From positions 1-23,361 of IMG/VR virus record IMGVR_UViG_3300047362_001154: a stretch of 23,361 bases of DNA. One strand, given 5' to 3'. Positions 16,601 through 23,361 of this stretch are shown here, one piece after another (the first letter of the stretch is position 1; each line of letters opens with the position of its first letter). A program made the position numbers and the translations under genes. The notes under the pieces are model-generated. The model made no database searches, was not told the origin of the DNA, and saw nothing but the letters and a program-made list of their open reading frames with translations. This DNA is from a virus.

Positions 16601-19600
16601 GCTTATTTTAATTTCTTCTGCAGAATCATCGTAATCTACCGTGTCTATATCACCAGTCCATGTAGTATTTTCGGATGGTGGTAAACCTGCAGGAATAATA
16701 ATTAATCCACTTGCATTTCCATCAGAATCTGTAACAATTTTTCCATTGAAAGAAGACAATGAATTTGTGGCCACACCAGTAAATCTCAAATCGGGATTAA
16801 CCCAACGACTAACATTTCTTCCTTCTAAGAATACACTAATCTCTGTATTTGGTTTTAATCTTTGGAGAACATACTTAACTGGAATACTCCTTGCAAAAAA
16901 CTGCAATGAAGAAGAAACATTTCTTTCTCTAGTTGTAGTAATTTGAACTCCCTTAGCAACGTCATTATTATTAGGACTAATATTAGAAGAACTAGAAATA
17001 GATGCAGATTCTACAGTTGCTTGTGAGTCAATGCTATTGACACCACCGAGAGAATTAATTGAAGTAAATGATGGCGAAGAACCAACCCAGTTTATAATAA
17101 ATGAATTATGTAAAGATGAAAAACTCTCTGTTACATCTACTTTAGAAAGGAAAATTTTATATAAATCAGTGTTGGTATCTACAATCAAAGGTGTTGCAGT
17201 TTGATCATACCACTGATCAATACTTGGTGATATACTTACATCTCCAACATATTGAAGGACAACGAACGGATTAGGGTTTAGTGGTTTTGAAGCAAAACTA
17301 TTTCCTAATAGTTCTATATTTGTGTATGGTAAAGTAACAATATCTCCAGATCTTTTATATCCAGAAACAACTCTTTGATCTTCCCTTTCGTTGTTTTCTT
17401 TAAGGATGAAAGAATCTTCTTTTGATTGTGGACGTAATACAGACTGTTGAGAATCAATAGAACATTGATAATCAGCAGATACTAAATTACCAGATCTATG
17501 TGATTCAAAATTATCTACTAAGAATCCACTCTTAAATCTATCAAAACCAATTTCATCTTTAACTTGCATATTTAGAGCTTGCTGCTCTAGAATACTTAAT
17601 GTAGTATAATACTCTAAACGTTCAATACGTTTTTCTAGTTTACCGATATCACGCATTGTATAACGACGGTTATCGATGTTGGTAATTCTTACATCTTTAC
17701 TGTTAGTTGTATATGCAGGAATGTATGCATAGAAAAGTGGAATCGCATCATCAACAGGATCAGGTTTCGTTGGATTCAACGAAGAGTTTCCTTCTTTGGT
17801 AATAAATTGCCCTTTCTTATTAAGAAAAATTCCATCAATTCTATCGAGATACTGAATTTGACTGAATGATAATGTGTATTCCAAGTTAGAATCTGATGCT
17901 GGTGAGGATGCAATAACTGCTCCAGAATTAGCAAAACTTCCAATAGTATTTGATAAAGAAGATTTATTTTGGAATCCCGAAATAGTTGAGGTTGAATCTA
18001 CCTTAGGTCTGAAATCGATAACATTCTTAAGATTTACAATTCCATGGACTGTAGAATTGAATGAAGGAATTTCGTCTTCAGGAACTCCTGCTTCATGGAG
18101 ATAACTATCGATAGTGCAAAAATCTCCTTGTGAATGTTCAAAATAATCGAAAGCAACTACTAATTGACCAGTAGTTTCTACTGCTCCCGATTTTAATACA
18201 ATCCTAGAAACATCATATACTGTATCTCTTTGACCATTATCGAAAGTAAATCTATCAGTTACATCAGTTCCGGAAACTAAGTTACCTGCAGTATCAACAC
18301 TGGGTGGTTGTGTTTGACTTCCTTCGTAAACATATCTTAACTTGTAAGCATCAGAATATGTAATAACTTCTACTACATCACTATCGTAGTCTTTTCCTCT
18401 GAATGGAATTACACGATCTCCAGAAGAAGTAATTACAATTCTTTTGTTATCGACAGAAGTTTTTAATCTTGGTTTTGCATTTTCTACTTCTAAAGTAGCA
18501 CTTAATTTTAATGTTGGATATGTTCCGTTACTTGGGATTGCTCCAAAATAAGTAGAAGACAGATTTAAACTGATACTTCCAGAAGTAAGACCACTCGAAG
18601 TATCTGTAGATGAAGTAATCGTAATAAAATCTTTTTCAACATAAACAATATCACCTCTTTGTATATTTGGAGCATCCCCTGGATTTAATACGGTAATAAT
18701 ATAATTATTTTCTGTAAACTCAGCAAACTTTTGAGTTCCAAATGGTAGTTGTGCAGCGAATGTGATAGTTCCACCAGAAGATGCTGCTGTAGTTACAAAA
18801 TCTCTACGGAAAAAATATTTAATATCAGTTTGCTCAGGAGTTGTAGAAATTTTTTGGATCTGCTTACTACCAGTAGGAAATACTAAAGAACCTTGACTTG
18901 AATTAACTACTGTAGGTCGTAAACGAACAACACTAGTGTTAACAACATCTCCTGGTAAAGCTATATCTAAGTAAATTCTTGTCTTTGCAGAACTTTCTGC
19001 AATTGTCGCATATTGAACAATTGAACGAACAATTCTATTGTCTACGTCAGTAAACTGTACTAAATCTCCTTGTTGTAAAACTAAACTAGCATCTGCGTTA
19101 AAACTAGTAGATTCTACAAAATTAGAACCTTTACTTCCAAAGAAAGTAAATTCAGTTACAGATTTAATTTCTGCAAATTCTTTATCGTCTATTACAACAT
19201 CTGCTGTAAATACATTTTCATTTCCAGAACCGTATTCTGATGCAAGAGATTTAACATTTTGAGGGGAATACGTTGTTACAGAATTCCTATAAAGAACGGG
19301 AATGATAGAAGCACCAACAGAAGGATCAGATGATCCTGATGGTTGAACAACTGTTACAGCTGGAGGTTGTGAATACTCAACTGATAAAGCATTTCTATTA
19401 TTAACAATTACTCTGTAAAAACCACCATTACTTTGTCTTTGTAGTTCTGCAACACCAGCGTCATATTCTACTCCGTTAATAACTAGAGCAGAATTGCTTG
19501 CATATCCAAGTCCTGGATTAGCAACAATAAAATGTGAAATTGTATTGTCTTTTGCAATCCTAGAAACATTGCTATTTTCATCTCGAATACTTTCTCCAGA

Positions 19601-21742
19601 AACAAATCTTCCAGATAGAGTTTTGACGAAAAGGATTGGTCCAATAGAATATTTACCAGAGGGACCTCCTTCTACAACACCATATGCACCGCTGGTTAAA
19701 CCAAAAACATAATCCCCTAAATTGAAACTGCCTTCAGATGGGGCATTGTCTAAAATAAGTTTAGTGAAAAACTCAGGATCGAAATACGACAATCCAAAAA
19801 TAGAATTATATGACGGAGAACCATCTGGTAAACGACCTTTAGATATTACAATATCAGAATCTGAATTAAATCCAGTTCCTCTCTTCTTAAGGAAAAAATT
19901 ATTTGGTTTTGCTCTTCCAATTAAAGGAGTAATAGTTTCACTATAATCTACAATATAACCTAACTCACCAGTATCAGCAGCTGCAGCTGCTTGAGTTGTG
20001 TATATTTTTCTCCTCTTTCCAGCATCACCTTCATCATATTCTTTCAATAAAAGTTCTACATCTGCTTTGTCTCCAAAAACAGTTATTTCTAAGTATTTTA
20101 CATTATCATTAGTATTAAGTAATGGTTTATTTACTTTTGCAAATGCTAAAGATTTTAATGACCCTGTTGCAACAGCTGTTCCAGAATCATCTCTAGTCTT
20201 AACAAAATAAAGAGTTCCTAATTCAGATTGAAAATTAGCTCCGGTAAATCCTACAATTGGATTGTTTGTATCTGTTACATCAATAGTAATAGTTTTTACA
20301 CCATCATCGACACTAAAAGACTCACCTCTTCTAGATAAAGTTTGTCTGTGTGCAGTTGATAATTCTGTATCGTTCAGACCAATCGATCCGTCACTAAATG
20401 TGGTGTACAAATTTACAAATGGATATGCTGTTAATTCAGCACCTTCTTTGTTAAGTGGAACACTACCGTAGTTATTGGTAATATTAAAAGTTGGTAAAGA
20501 TTTTGTTTTTAACCTTATGTTATCACTAGTAAGACTTTCTCTTGCTTTATTTACTTCAATATATTTTGTTTCTTTATTAACAATTTCAAATCCACGGATA
20601 TATGCTTTTCCTGGACCAATACTAGCAATTAATTTTCTTGATGCTTCTGCTTCAGTTAATCCATTAATTTTATCAAATTCATCTTTGCTATAGATACCGC
20701 CATTTCCATTTTTTTGTGCATATTCTCTAATATCTACAGAAAAATTATCTACAATGTAATCGCCACTTTCATCATAAGTTCTTCTGGCAAGTGTCTTTTC
20801 AATTAAACTGTAATTAGTTACCGATACTTTTTTTTGTATAGATCCTTTATATACTGTAATTAGTTGAATAAAATTTTTGTCTGTTTTTTCATTCAAATCA
20901 AATCTTGTTAGATTTAAACTAATCTTTAACCTATGTGCTCCAGGAGAAGTAAAATTTGAAGCTCCAATAGAATTGTCATAAAGACTTGAGTCTTCTTCTG
21001 GGGTAATAATATCTTCGCTAATAGTAAATCCTACTTTAGCAGATGGAATATCATAGTAATTGTCTATGATTAAAAGTTCTCTTTCATTTCTAACAAAAAA
21101 TCCATTTACAAAATATATTCCTTCTTCTACTTCAACAGCAGAAGAAAAACCCATTGCTGGACTTTCTAAAGAAGTAGATTCTTGTGTGTCCGGATCAGTA
21201 ATACTAATACTAGTAGGCAAAACACTACCATCTGTTCCAACCACTAAAAGTGGAGTATTTACTCCATCAACAACTTCTAAAGTCTCACCTTGACGGAAAG
21301 TTGGTTCTGTATTAGAGTCGCCGCTATTTAAATAATTTACATACAATGTATCTGATCTAGTATCATTGCCTAATTTACTTTTTAATACAGTAGCAATAAC
21401 ACCAGAACTTAAACCTTTTAATTTCAGTCCTATAAGTTGAGTAATATCATATTTTTTATATACAATATCATTTCCTTCATTGACAGCAACTTCTGATACG
21501 GAAGATAACTTTACATAGTCTAATCTAGTATTAAGTCCAACTTCTCCAGGAACAACTAGGTCGCCTTGTTTAAAAGCATACTTGCCATAACTTTCAATCT
21601 GATTCTGTAGAATAGATTGTATTTGTGTTAATTCTCTAGTTTGAATAGAATATCCAGGACGGAATAGAATTTTGTAAAAATTCTTACTTGCGTCAAAGTC
21701 CTCGAAATAAGGATTTACGTTAAGGTTTGTCTTCTGTGGCAT
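13622..21742 (-). CDS. DUF4815-type giant baseplate/tail structural protein (2706 residues)
   Basis: The N-terminus (MPQKTNLNVNPYFEDFDASK, then FKQGDLVVPG) is the hallmark of the DUF4815 family of phage virion proteins. The central part has VIDFRPKV near residue 1240 and RYTMRDIGKLEKRIERLEYY near 1360-1380, with a short helical, coiled-coil-like segment. Next come LQRLKPNTEISVFLEGRNVS near 1630, then a domain with IPIKVYLSNV and TKFIFDHPVYLQNDTEYALA near 2050, and NIDNWTEDNFEDLKFSLYRA. Gly-Tyr segments occur near residues 734-800 and 1940-2020. I saw no peptidase, hydrolase or signal-peptide motif. A late promoter stands 36 bp upstream and the start context is GGCGGA 5 nt before ATG. The gene sits directly after gene 8, where T4 has genes 9 and 10, but I see no convincing T4 gp9 or gp10 similarity. 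A peripheral baseplate position is inferred. The DUF name is from memory. Confidence 0.88.
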   Translation of the reverse strand: MPQKTNLNVNPYFEDFDASKNFYKILFRPGYSIQTRELTQIQSILQNQIESYGKYAFKQGDLVVPGEVGLNTRLDYVKLSSVSEVAVNEGNDIVYKKYDITQLIGLKLKGLSSGVIATVLKSKLGNDTRSDTLYVNYLNSGDSNTEPTFRQGETLEVVDGVNTPLLVVGTDGSVLPTSISITDPDTQESTSLESPAMGFSSAVEVEEGIYFVNGFFVRNERELLIIDNYYDIPSAKVGFTISEDIITPEEDSSLYDNSIGASNFTSPGAHRLKISLNLTRFDLNEKTDKNFIQLITVYKGSIQKKVSVTNYSLIEKTLARRTYDESGDYIVDNFSVDIREYAQKNGNGGIYSKDEFDKINGLTEAEASRKLIASIGPGKAYIRGFEIVNKETKYIEVNKARESLTSDNIRLKTKSLPTFNITNNYGSVPLNKEGAELTAYPFVNLYTTFSDGSIGLNDTELSTAHRQTLSRRGESFSVDDGVKTITIDVTDTNNPIVGFTGANFQSELGTLYFVKTRDDSGTAVATGSLKSLAFAKVNKPLLNTNDNVKYLEITVFGDKADVELLLKEYDEGDAGKRRKIYTTQAAAAADTGELGYIVDYSETITPLIGRAKPNNFFLKKRGTGFNSDSDIVISKGRLPDGSPSYNSIFGLSYFDPEFFTKLILDNAPSEGSFNLGDYVFGLTSGAYGVVEGGPSGKYSIGPILFVKTLSGRFVSGESIRDENSNVSRIAKDNTISHFIVANPGLGYASNSALVINGVEYDAGVAELQRQSNGGFYRVIVNNRNALSVEYSQPPAVTVVQPSGSSDPSVGASIIPVLYRNSVTTYSPQNVKSLASEYGSGNENVFTADVVIDDKEFAEIKSVTEFTFFGSKGSNFVESTSFNADASLVLQQGDLVQFTDVDNRIVRSIVQYATIAESSAKTRIYLDIALPGDVVNTSVVRLRPTVVNSSQGSLVFPTGSKQIQKISTTPEQTDIKYFFRRDFVTTAASSGGTITFAAQLPFGTQKFAEFTENNYIITVLNPGDAPNIQRGDIVYVEKDFITITSSTDTSSGLTSGSISLNLSSTYFGAIPSNGTYPTLKLSATLEVENAKPRLKTSVDNKRIVITSSGDRVIPFRGKDYDSDVVEVITYSDAYKLRYVYEGSQTQPPSVDTAGNLVSGTDVTDRFTFDNGQRDTVYDVSRIVLKSGAVETTGQLVVAFDYFEHSQGDFCTIDSYLHEAGVPEDEIPSFNSTVHGIVNLKNVIDFRPKVDSTSTISGFQNKSSLSNTIGSFANSGAVIASSPASDSNLEYTLSFSQIQYLDRIDGIFLNKKGQFITKEGNSSLNPTKPDPVDDAIPLFYAYIPAYTTNSKDVRITNIDNRRYTMRDIGKLEKRIERLEYYTTLSILEQQALNMQVKDEIGFDRFKSGFLVDNFESHRSGNLVSADYQCSIDSQQSVLRPQSKEDSFILKENNEREDQRVVSGYKRSGDIVTLPYTNIELLGNSFASKPLNPNPFVVLQYVGDVSISPSIDQWYDQTATPLIVDTNTDLYKIFLSKVDVTESFSSLHNSFIINWVGSSPSFTSINSLGGVNSIDSQATVESASISSSSNISPNNNDVAKGVQITTTRERNVSSSLQFFARSIPVKYVLQRLKPNTEISVFLEGRNVSRWVNPDLRFTGVATNSLSSFNGKIVTDSDGNASGLIIIPAGLPPSENTTWTGDIDTVDYDDSAEEIKISTGIKTFRFTSSSTDSDKLKVDTYAEVKYYATGILPNNPSNIISTKPAYFKANEGIQFIDSNTDNPIRPNPLAQTFKIENYDGGVFTTGVDLYFKKKSTVIPIKVYLSNVDSDKPGKNIVPGTERILSPLTFLKVYTNGNVNVTKGENVVGSTTAASGPIEKIIDKNGVDLVPSSTGRFLLTNEQVYTMVLSNHNGRSFNQNESLTIPSVTLTNATQGETGLVTIAKDSGSVSDIRIVNTGDNYDSAIISIESPRLPGGSVATSRIEISEGKIYNAEVSLTGFGYTEAPSVVIKGVGNGAGGCVMETSISIDTPAVRMGVATDFEGVTESTTPTKFIFDHPVYLQNDTEYALAVETDSVDYELWASRLGETDISTSTVITTQPSLGSVYKSQNIDNWTEDNFEDLKFSLYRAEFDISRTSELILKNESLGYELLKNNPLETSAGSNTNATAKLFKNNNKIIQVQHKNHGFEDSGDSKVFFRTALGTGGITANVLNSRLFTISNSGIDTYNITSTTSSANNTVGGGKNLYATYNRKFEVLYPQIQYLTFSSTKLESTVKTTDVIPVDSTTSTYTSYNQNNYEKTFLNEPHYFTNQKMILSEVNQTFNNIDNSLTYKLSLSSEVSYLSPVIDLSTASVKTITNRIEKSTGKENRYGRRDQIIQFFPIYKFNLSNLGGSSIQDDQSIEGQTSKAIGTIAKVDGNTVWVRVKTAQYFKRGERLALGNQPTLIETVNGIEVPRATVDTNPIQLFIDIEDASTIVARNPSVFTETYDNNITGRTVIWNNKTQDLILKNDIQPINDDFDGRIIDSVAFNRNAITADQLKDIFRVGDFVKYPGQEDADAKLLEIGKLTYTNGVEFVPENTSGNTSSIAKYVTKEVTINNPGTAINVQLTLNTKEISDVAVLYKYKTASSQENFEDIDWEYFNESGEPDSLVISTPENTISSTLEKQSSYQDIKYSVSNLPEFSAFSIKIVMMGTDPAFVPKIQDIRAVAAF

Positions 21743-21778
21743 TGTTTTCCGCCAAATACTAGAATTCTTTGTCCTTAG

Positions 21779-21786
21779 TATTTATA
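21779..21786 (-). promoter_or_regulatory. T4-type late promoter upstream of the 2706-residue gene (TATAAATA)
   Basis: The minus strand reads CTCTATAAATACTAAGG, an exact TATAAATA -10 element with no recognisable -35 box, as expected for gp33/gp55-type sliding-clamp-activated late promoters. It lies in a non-coding gap 36 bp before the ATG at 21742 and just 5 bp past the terminator U-tract of gene 8. This is the best-supported promoter in the window. Confidence 0.75.
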
Positions 21787-21791
21787 GAGAT

Positions 21792-21818
21792 AAAAAAAAT
21801 CCCCCCTAGGGAGGATTT
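21792..21818 (-). terminator. Intrinsic terminator after gene 8
   Basis: On the minus strand the sequence is AAATCCTCCC, a short TA-centred loop, then GGGGGGATTT running into eight T residues (21792-21799). The stem pairs over nine to ten positions, including one G-U. It begins 17 nt after the gene 8 stop codon. The T-run lies only on the minus-strand exit side, so it acts on the leftward transcript. Confidence 0.82.
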
Positions 21819-21835
21819 CAAATTGTTTAATAAAA

Positions 21836-23361
21836 TCAGAACTCAATGACCAGTTTAATATCTTCAATTTGGTCAGCAGCACGAGTAATTAGGCGACGAT
21901 TTTCTAAGTAAATAACTTCACCCGAATTATTTTCGATTTCTGGATTTGCCAATCCAGTTGCGCTAGAAGCATCAACTCCAGGAAACTGAGTGCCCAAAAG
22001 TGAACCAAAGTAGTTTGTATCAACATTACCAGACGCTGCACTAAGACCACCAGTAATTGCGTTGGCAGTGCTTTCAAATGCTCTTACAACACCCTGATCT
22101 TGATCACTATCAACTGTTTGGATATACTTAAGAACTCCTGCAGTAGTTGAACCGCTATCTAGAGTCCATGAAACAACAGTTCCTTTTGCAGTTCCACCAC
22201 TTACAGTTTGAGTAATTTGCTCATCTGGAATAAAGTTGGCAGATCCTCCAGTGATCTTGACTGCCTTTAGACCCGAACGGGTGTCAAGAGTGCATGGAGT
22301 AGTTGTACCAAAGTCAAAAGGATCCTTAAGAATACCAATACGACGGAAGTCATTATCTACTGGGAAGTCACCAGAACCTTCAGAATAAGTAAGGCGAATG
22401 TTAGTCATTACACGCTTACCATTTAGTTCTTGCTCGTGGTCAGAACCATGTCCACCCTTAGGCGACATAATAACTTCAATAGCACCAACCGCAGAAGCAC
22501 CAGTAGCGACAGAATTTGATAAAGTAGAGTCGGAGAATAAATTACCGTTTCCTAGCAGAACTTGACCATATGTGTATCCAGTTCCTTTAGTTTGAATGCT
22601 AGCAGAAGTAATAGTTCCACTGCCATTTGTTTCAAACTTAACTACTCCACCAACTCCATCACCTTTAATAGAGGTATATAAAGTAGTAGAAGCAGGAAGA
22701 CCAGTTCCCGCTTTTTCAATAATAGCAACTTCAACTGCACCATCAATAGCAGCAGAAACTACGTTTGTACGTGAATTGTTACTTGGAAGGACAATAGGCA
22801 TGAAGTCCGAAGAAAGGAATCTTAGAACATCATCGGTAGGCATAGTATACATATACTTCCAGATATATCCACTAGCATCTGATGCTGTGTAAATTCCGTT
22901 AGAATAGTTACCCGAAGAAGTCGATGGTTCTTCTACAGCATTTTGACCACTGGGAAATGTCTCATTCTCTCCATTATAAAGACACTTGAATACTTCATAA
23001 TCTGAGTTTAGAACATAGAATTTAGCATTTGAAATGGAGTCTTCACCAGTTGCAGTTGTCTTGCCAATTTGACCACTGCCTGCAGGACTTGCAGAATAGT
23101 CAGGTTTCCACATATCAAACTTAGGATTTACAGCTACATCCCAGTTATAACGACGAATTACAGTTCTAGCAAATGCACTAGTAATACGTTTTGCTGCAAT
23201 TAATTCGTCATAAATTTCTACTTTTTCTCTCTGATTGTCTAGAGGTGCAGGCGGAATTTCTTCTGTAGCATAACGATATACACCAGAAAATGCAGTTGCG
23301 TCAGCAGTAATAGTACTACCAGCATCTGATGTTTCTCTAAGTGAGGAATTAATTGGTGGTT
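21836..23361 (-). CDS. gp8: Baseplate wedge protein gp8, 5' end outside window (at least 507 residues)
   Basis: T4 gp8 is a baseplate wedge subunit that joins gp7, gp10 and gp6. The C-terminus here, SGEVIYLENRRLITRAADQ then IEDIKLVIEF, aligns with the T4 end SGEMIYMENRPPIIMAMDQ then TEEINILFTF. SGYIWKYMYTMPTDD matches T4 DGYVWEYLFEIPPD, and NDFRRIGILKDPFD matches KGFRQISIITNPLE. GGHGSDHEQELNG plus GDFPVDNDFRRIG are features I recall from cyanophage gp8. The first Met at 23113 is internal: the frame stays open for 82 more codons to the window edge, including ARTVIRRYNWDVAVNPKFD, which parallels the T4 region before the PY motif. At 507 or more residues it exceeds T4 gp8 (334). The extra length includes a Gly-rich GTGYTYGQ segment and a region before the C-terminal motif. 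A TGA stop and a terminator follow. Confidence 0.9.
   Translation of the reverse strand, partial: PPINSSLRETSDAGSTITADATAFSGVYRYATEEIPPAPLDNQREKVEIYDELIAAKRITSAFARTVIRRYNWDVAVNPKFDMWKPDYSASPAGSGQIGKTTATGEDSISNAKFYVLNSDYEVFKCLYNGENETFPSGQNAVEEPSTSSGNYSNGIYTASDASGYIWKYMYTMPTDDVLRFLSSDFMPIVLPSNNSRTNVVSAAIDGAVEVAIIEKAGTGLPASTTLYTSIKGDGVGGVVKFETNGSGTITSASIQTKGTGYTYGQVLLGNGNLFSDSTLSNSVATGASAVGAIEVIMSPKGGHGSDHEQELNGKRVMTNIRLTYSEGSGDFPVDNDFRRIGILKDPFDFGTTTPCTLDTRSGLKAVKITGGSANFIPDEQITQTVSGGTAKGTVVSWTLDSGSTTAGVLKYIQTVDSDQDQGVVRAFESTANAITGGLSAASGNVDTNYFGSLLGTQFPGVDASSATGLANPEIENNSGEVIYLENRRLITRAADQIEDIKLVIEF

Noticed and set aside
8701-17170. Several TATAAATT/TATAAATC-like strings inside genes
   Set aside because: They differ from the late-promoter octamer, lie in mid-gene or on the non-coding strand, and are expected by chance in AT-rich DNA.
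132-22892. Many plus-strand reading frames of 60-100 codons
   Set aside because: They lie opposite long minus-strand genes with recognisable domains, have no family resemblance and no ribosome-binding context, and are expected from the codon bias of the genes.
21836-23113. Gene 8 starting at the Met at 23113 (425 residues)
   Set aside because: The frame is open for 82 further codons to the window edge, and that part contains gp8-like sequence (IRRYNWDVAVNPKFD). The Met is internal.
1-23361. CRISPR array, tRNA genes, metabolic genes or integrase
   Set aside because: No evenly spaced direct repeats, cloverleaf-like sequence or relevant protein motifs were seen. The repeats present are protein-level and degenerate.

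Overview
The window is a stretch of virion-structural genes from a T4-like marine myovirus, most like the phages of Prochlorococcus, Synechococcus or Pelagibacter. Three observations support this. The gene at the right edge matches T4 baseplate wedge protein gp8 in several remembered blocks, including its C-terminus. The downstream giant proteins carry N-terminal and internal signatures that I recognise from cyanophage structural proteins. The DNA is AT-rich, is almost entirely coding and has T4-type late-promoter elements (TATAAATA). The host cannot be decided from this window.

All genes lie on the minus strand, so transcription runs right to left. In that order: gene 8 (23361 to 21836, 5' end outside the window); a 93-bp gap holding an intrinsic terminator followed by a late promoter; a 2706-residue DUF4815-type structural protein (21742-13622); a 68-residue coiled-coil protein (13612-13406); a 1705-residue modular structural protein (13419-8302) that overlaps it by 14 bp; a 166-residue conserved protein (8298-7798); and a giant tail-fibre-like protein that starts at 7754 and is still open at base 1 (at least 2584 residues). 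No gap exceeds 100 bp. I saw no tRNA, metabolic gene, mobile element or CRISPR array.

The block lies where T4 has genes 8-9-10-11-12 (baseplate wedge, tail pin, short tail fibre). Only gp8 is recognisable by T4 homology. The rest appear to be the lineage-specific proteins of the baseplate periphery and host-recognition apparatus. They are built from shuffled beta-rich modules: Gly-Tyr repeats, a cupredoxin-like fold, RFNT...SLGGV repeats, a beta-helix and LDADLLDGQ repeats. Exact or near-exact late-promoter elements stand 34-54 bp upstream of each of the three giant genes, which suggests that each can be transcribed separately late in infection.

I found no undescribed enzymatic or defence system. 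The interesting material is modular protein architecture and compact regulation.
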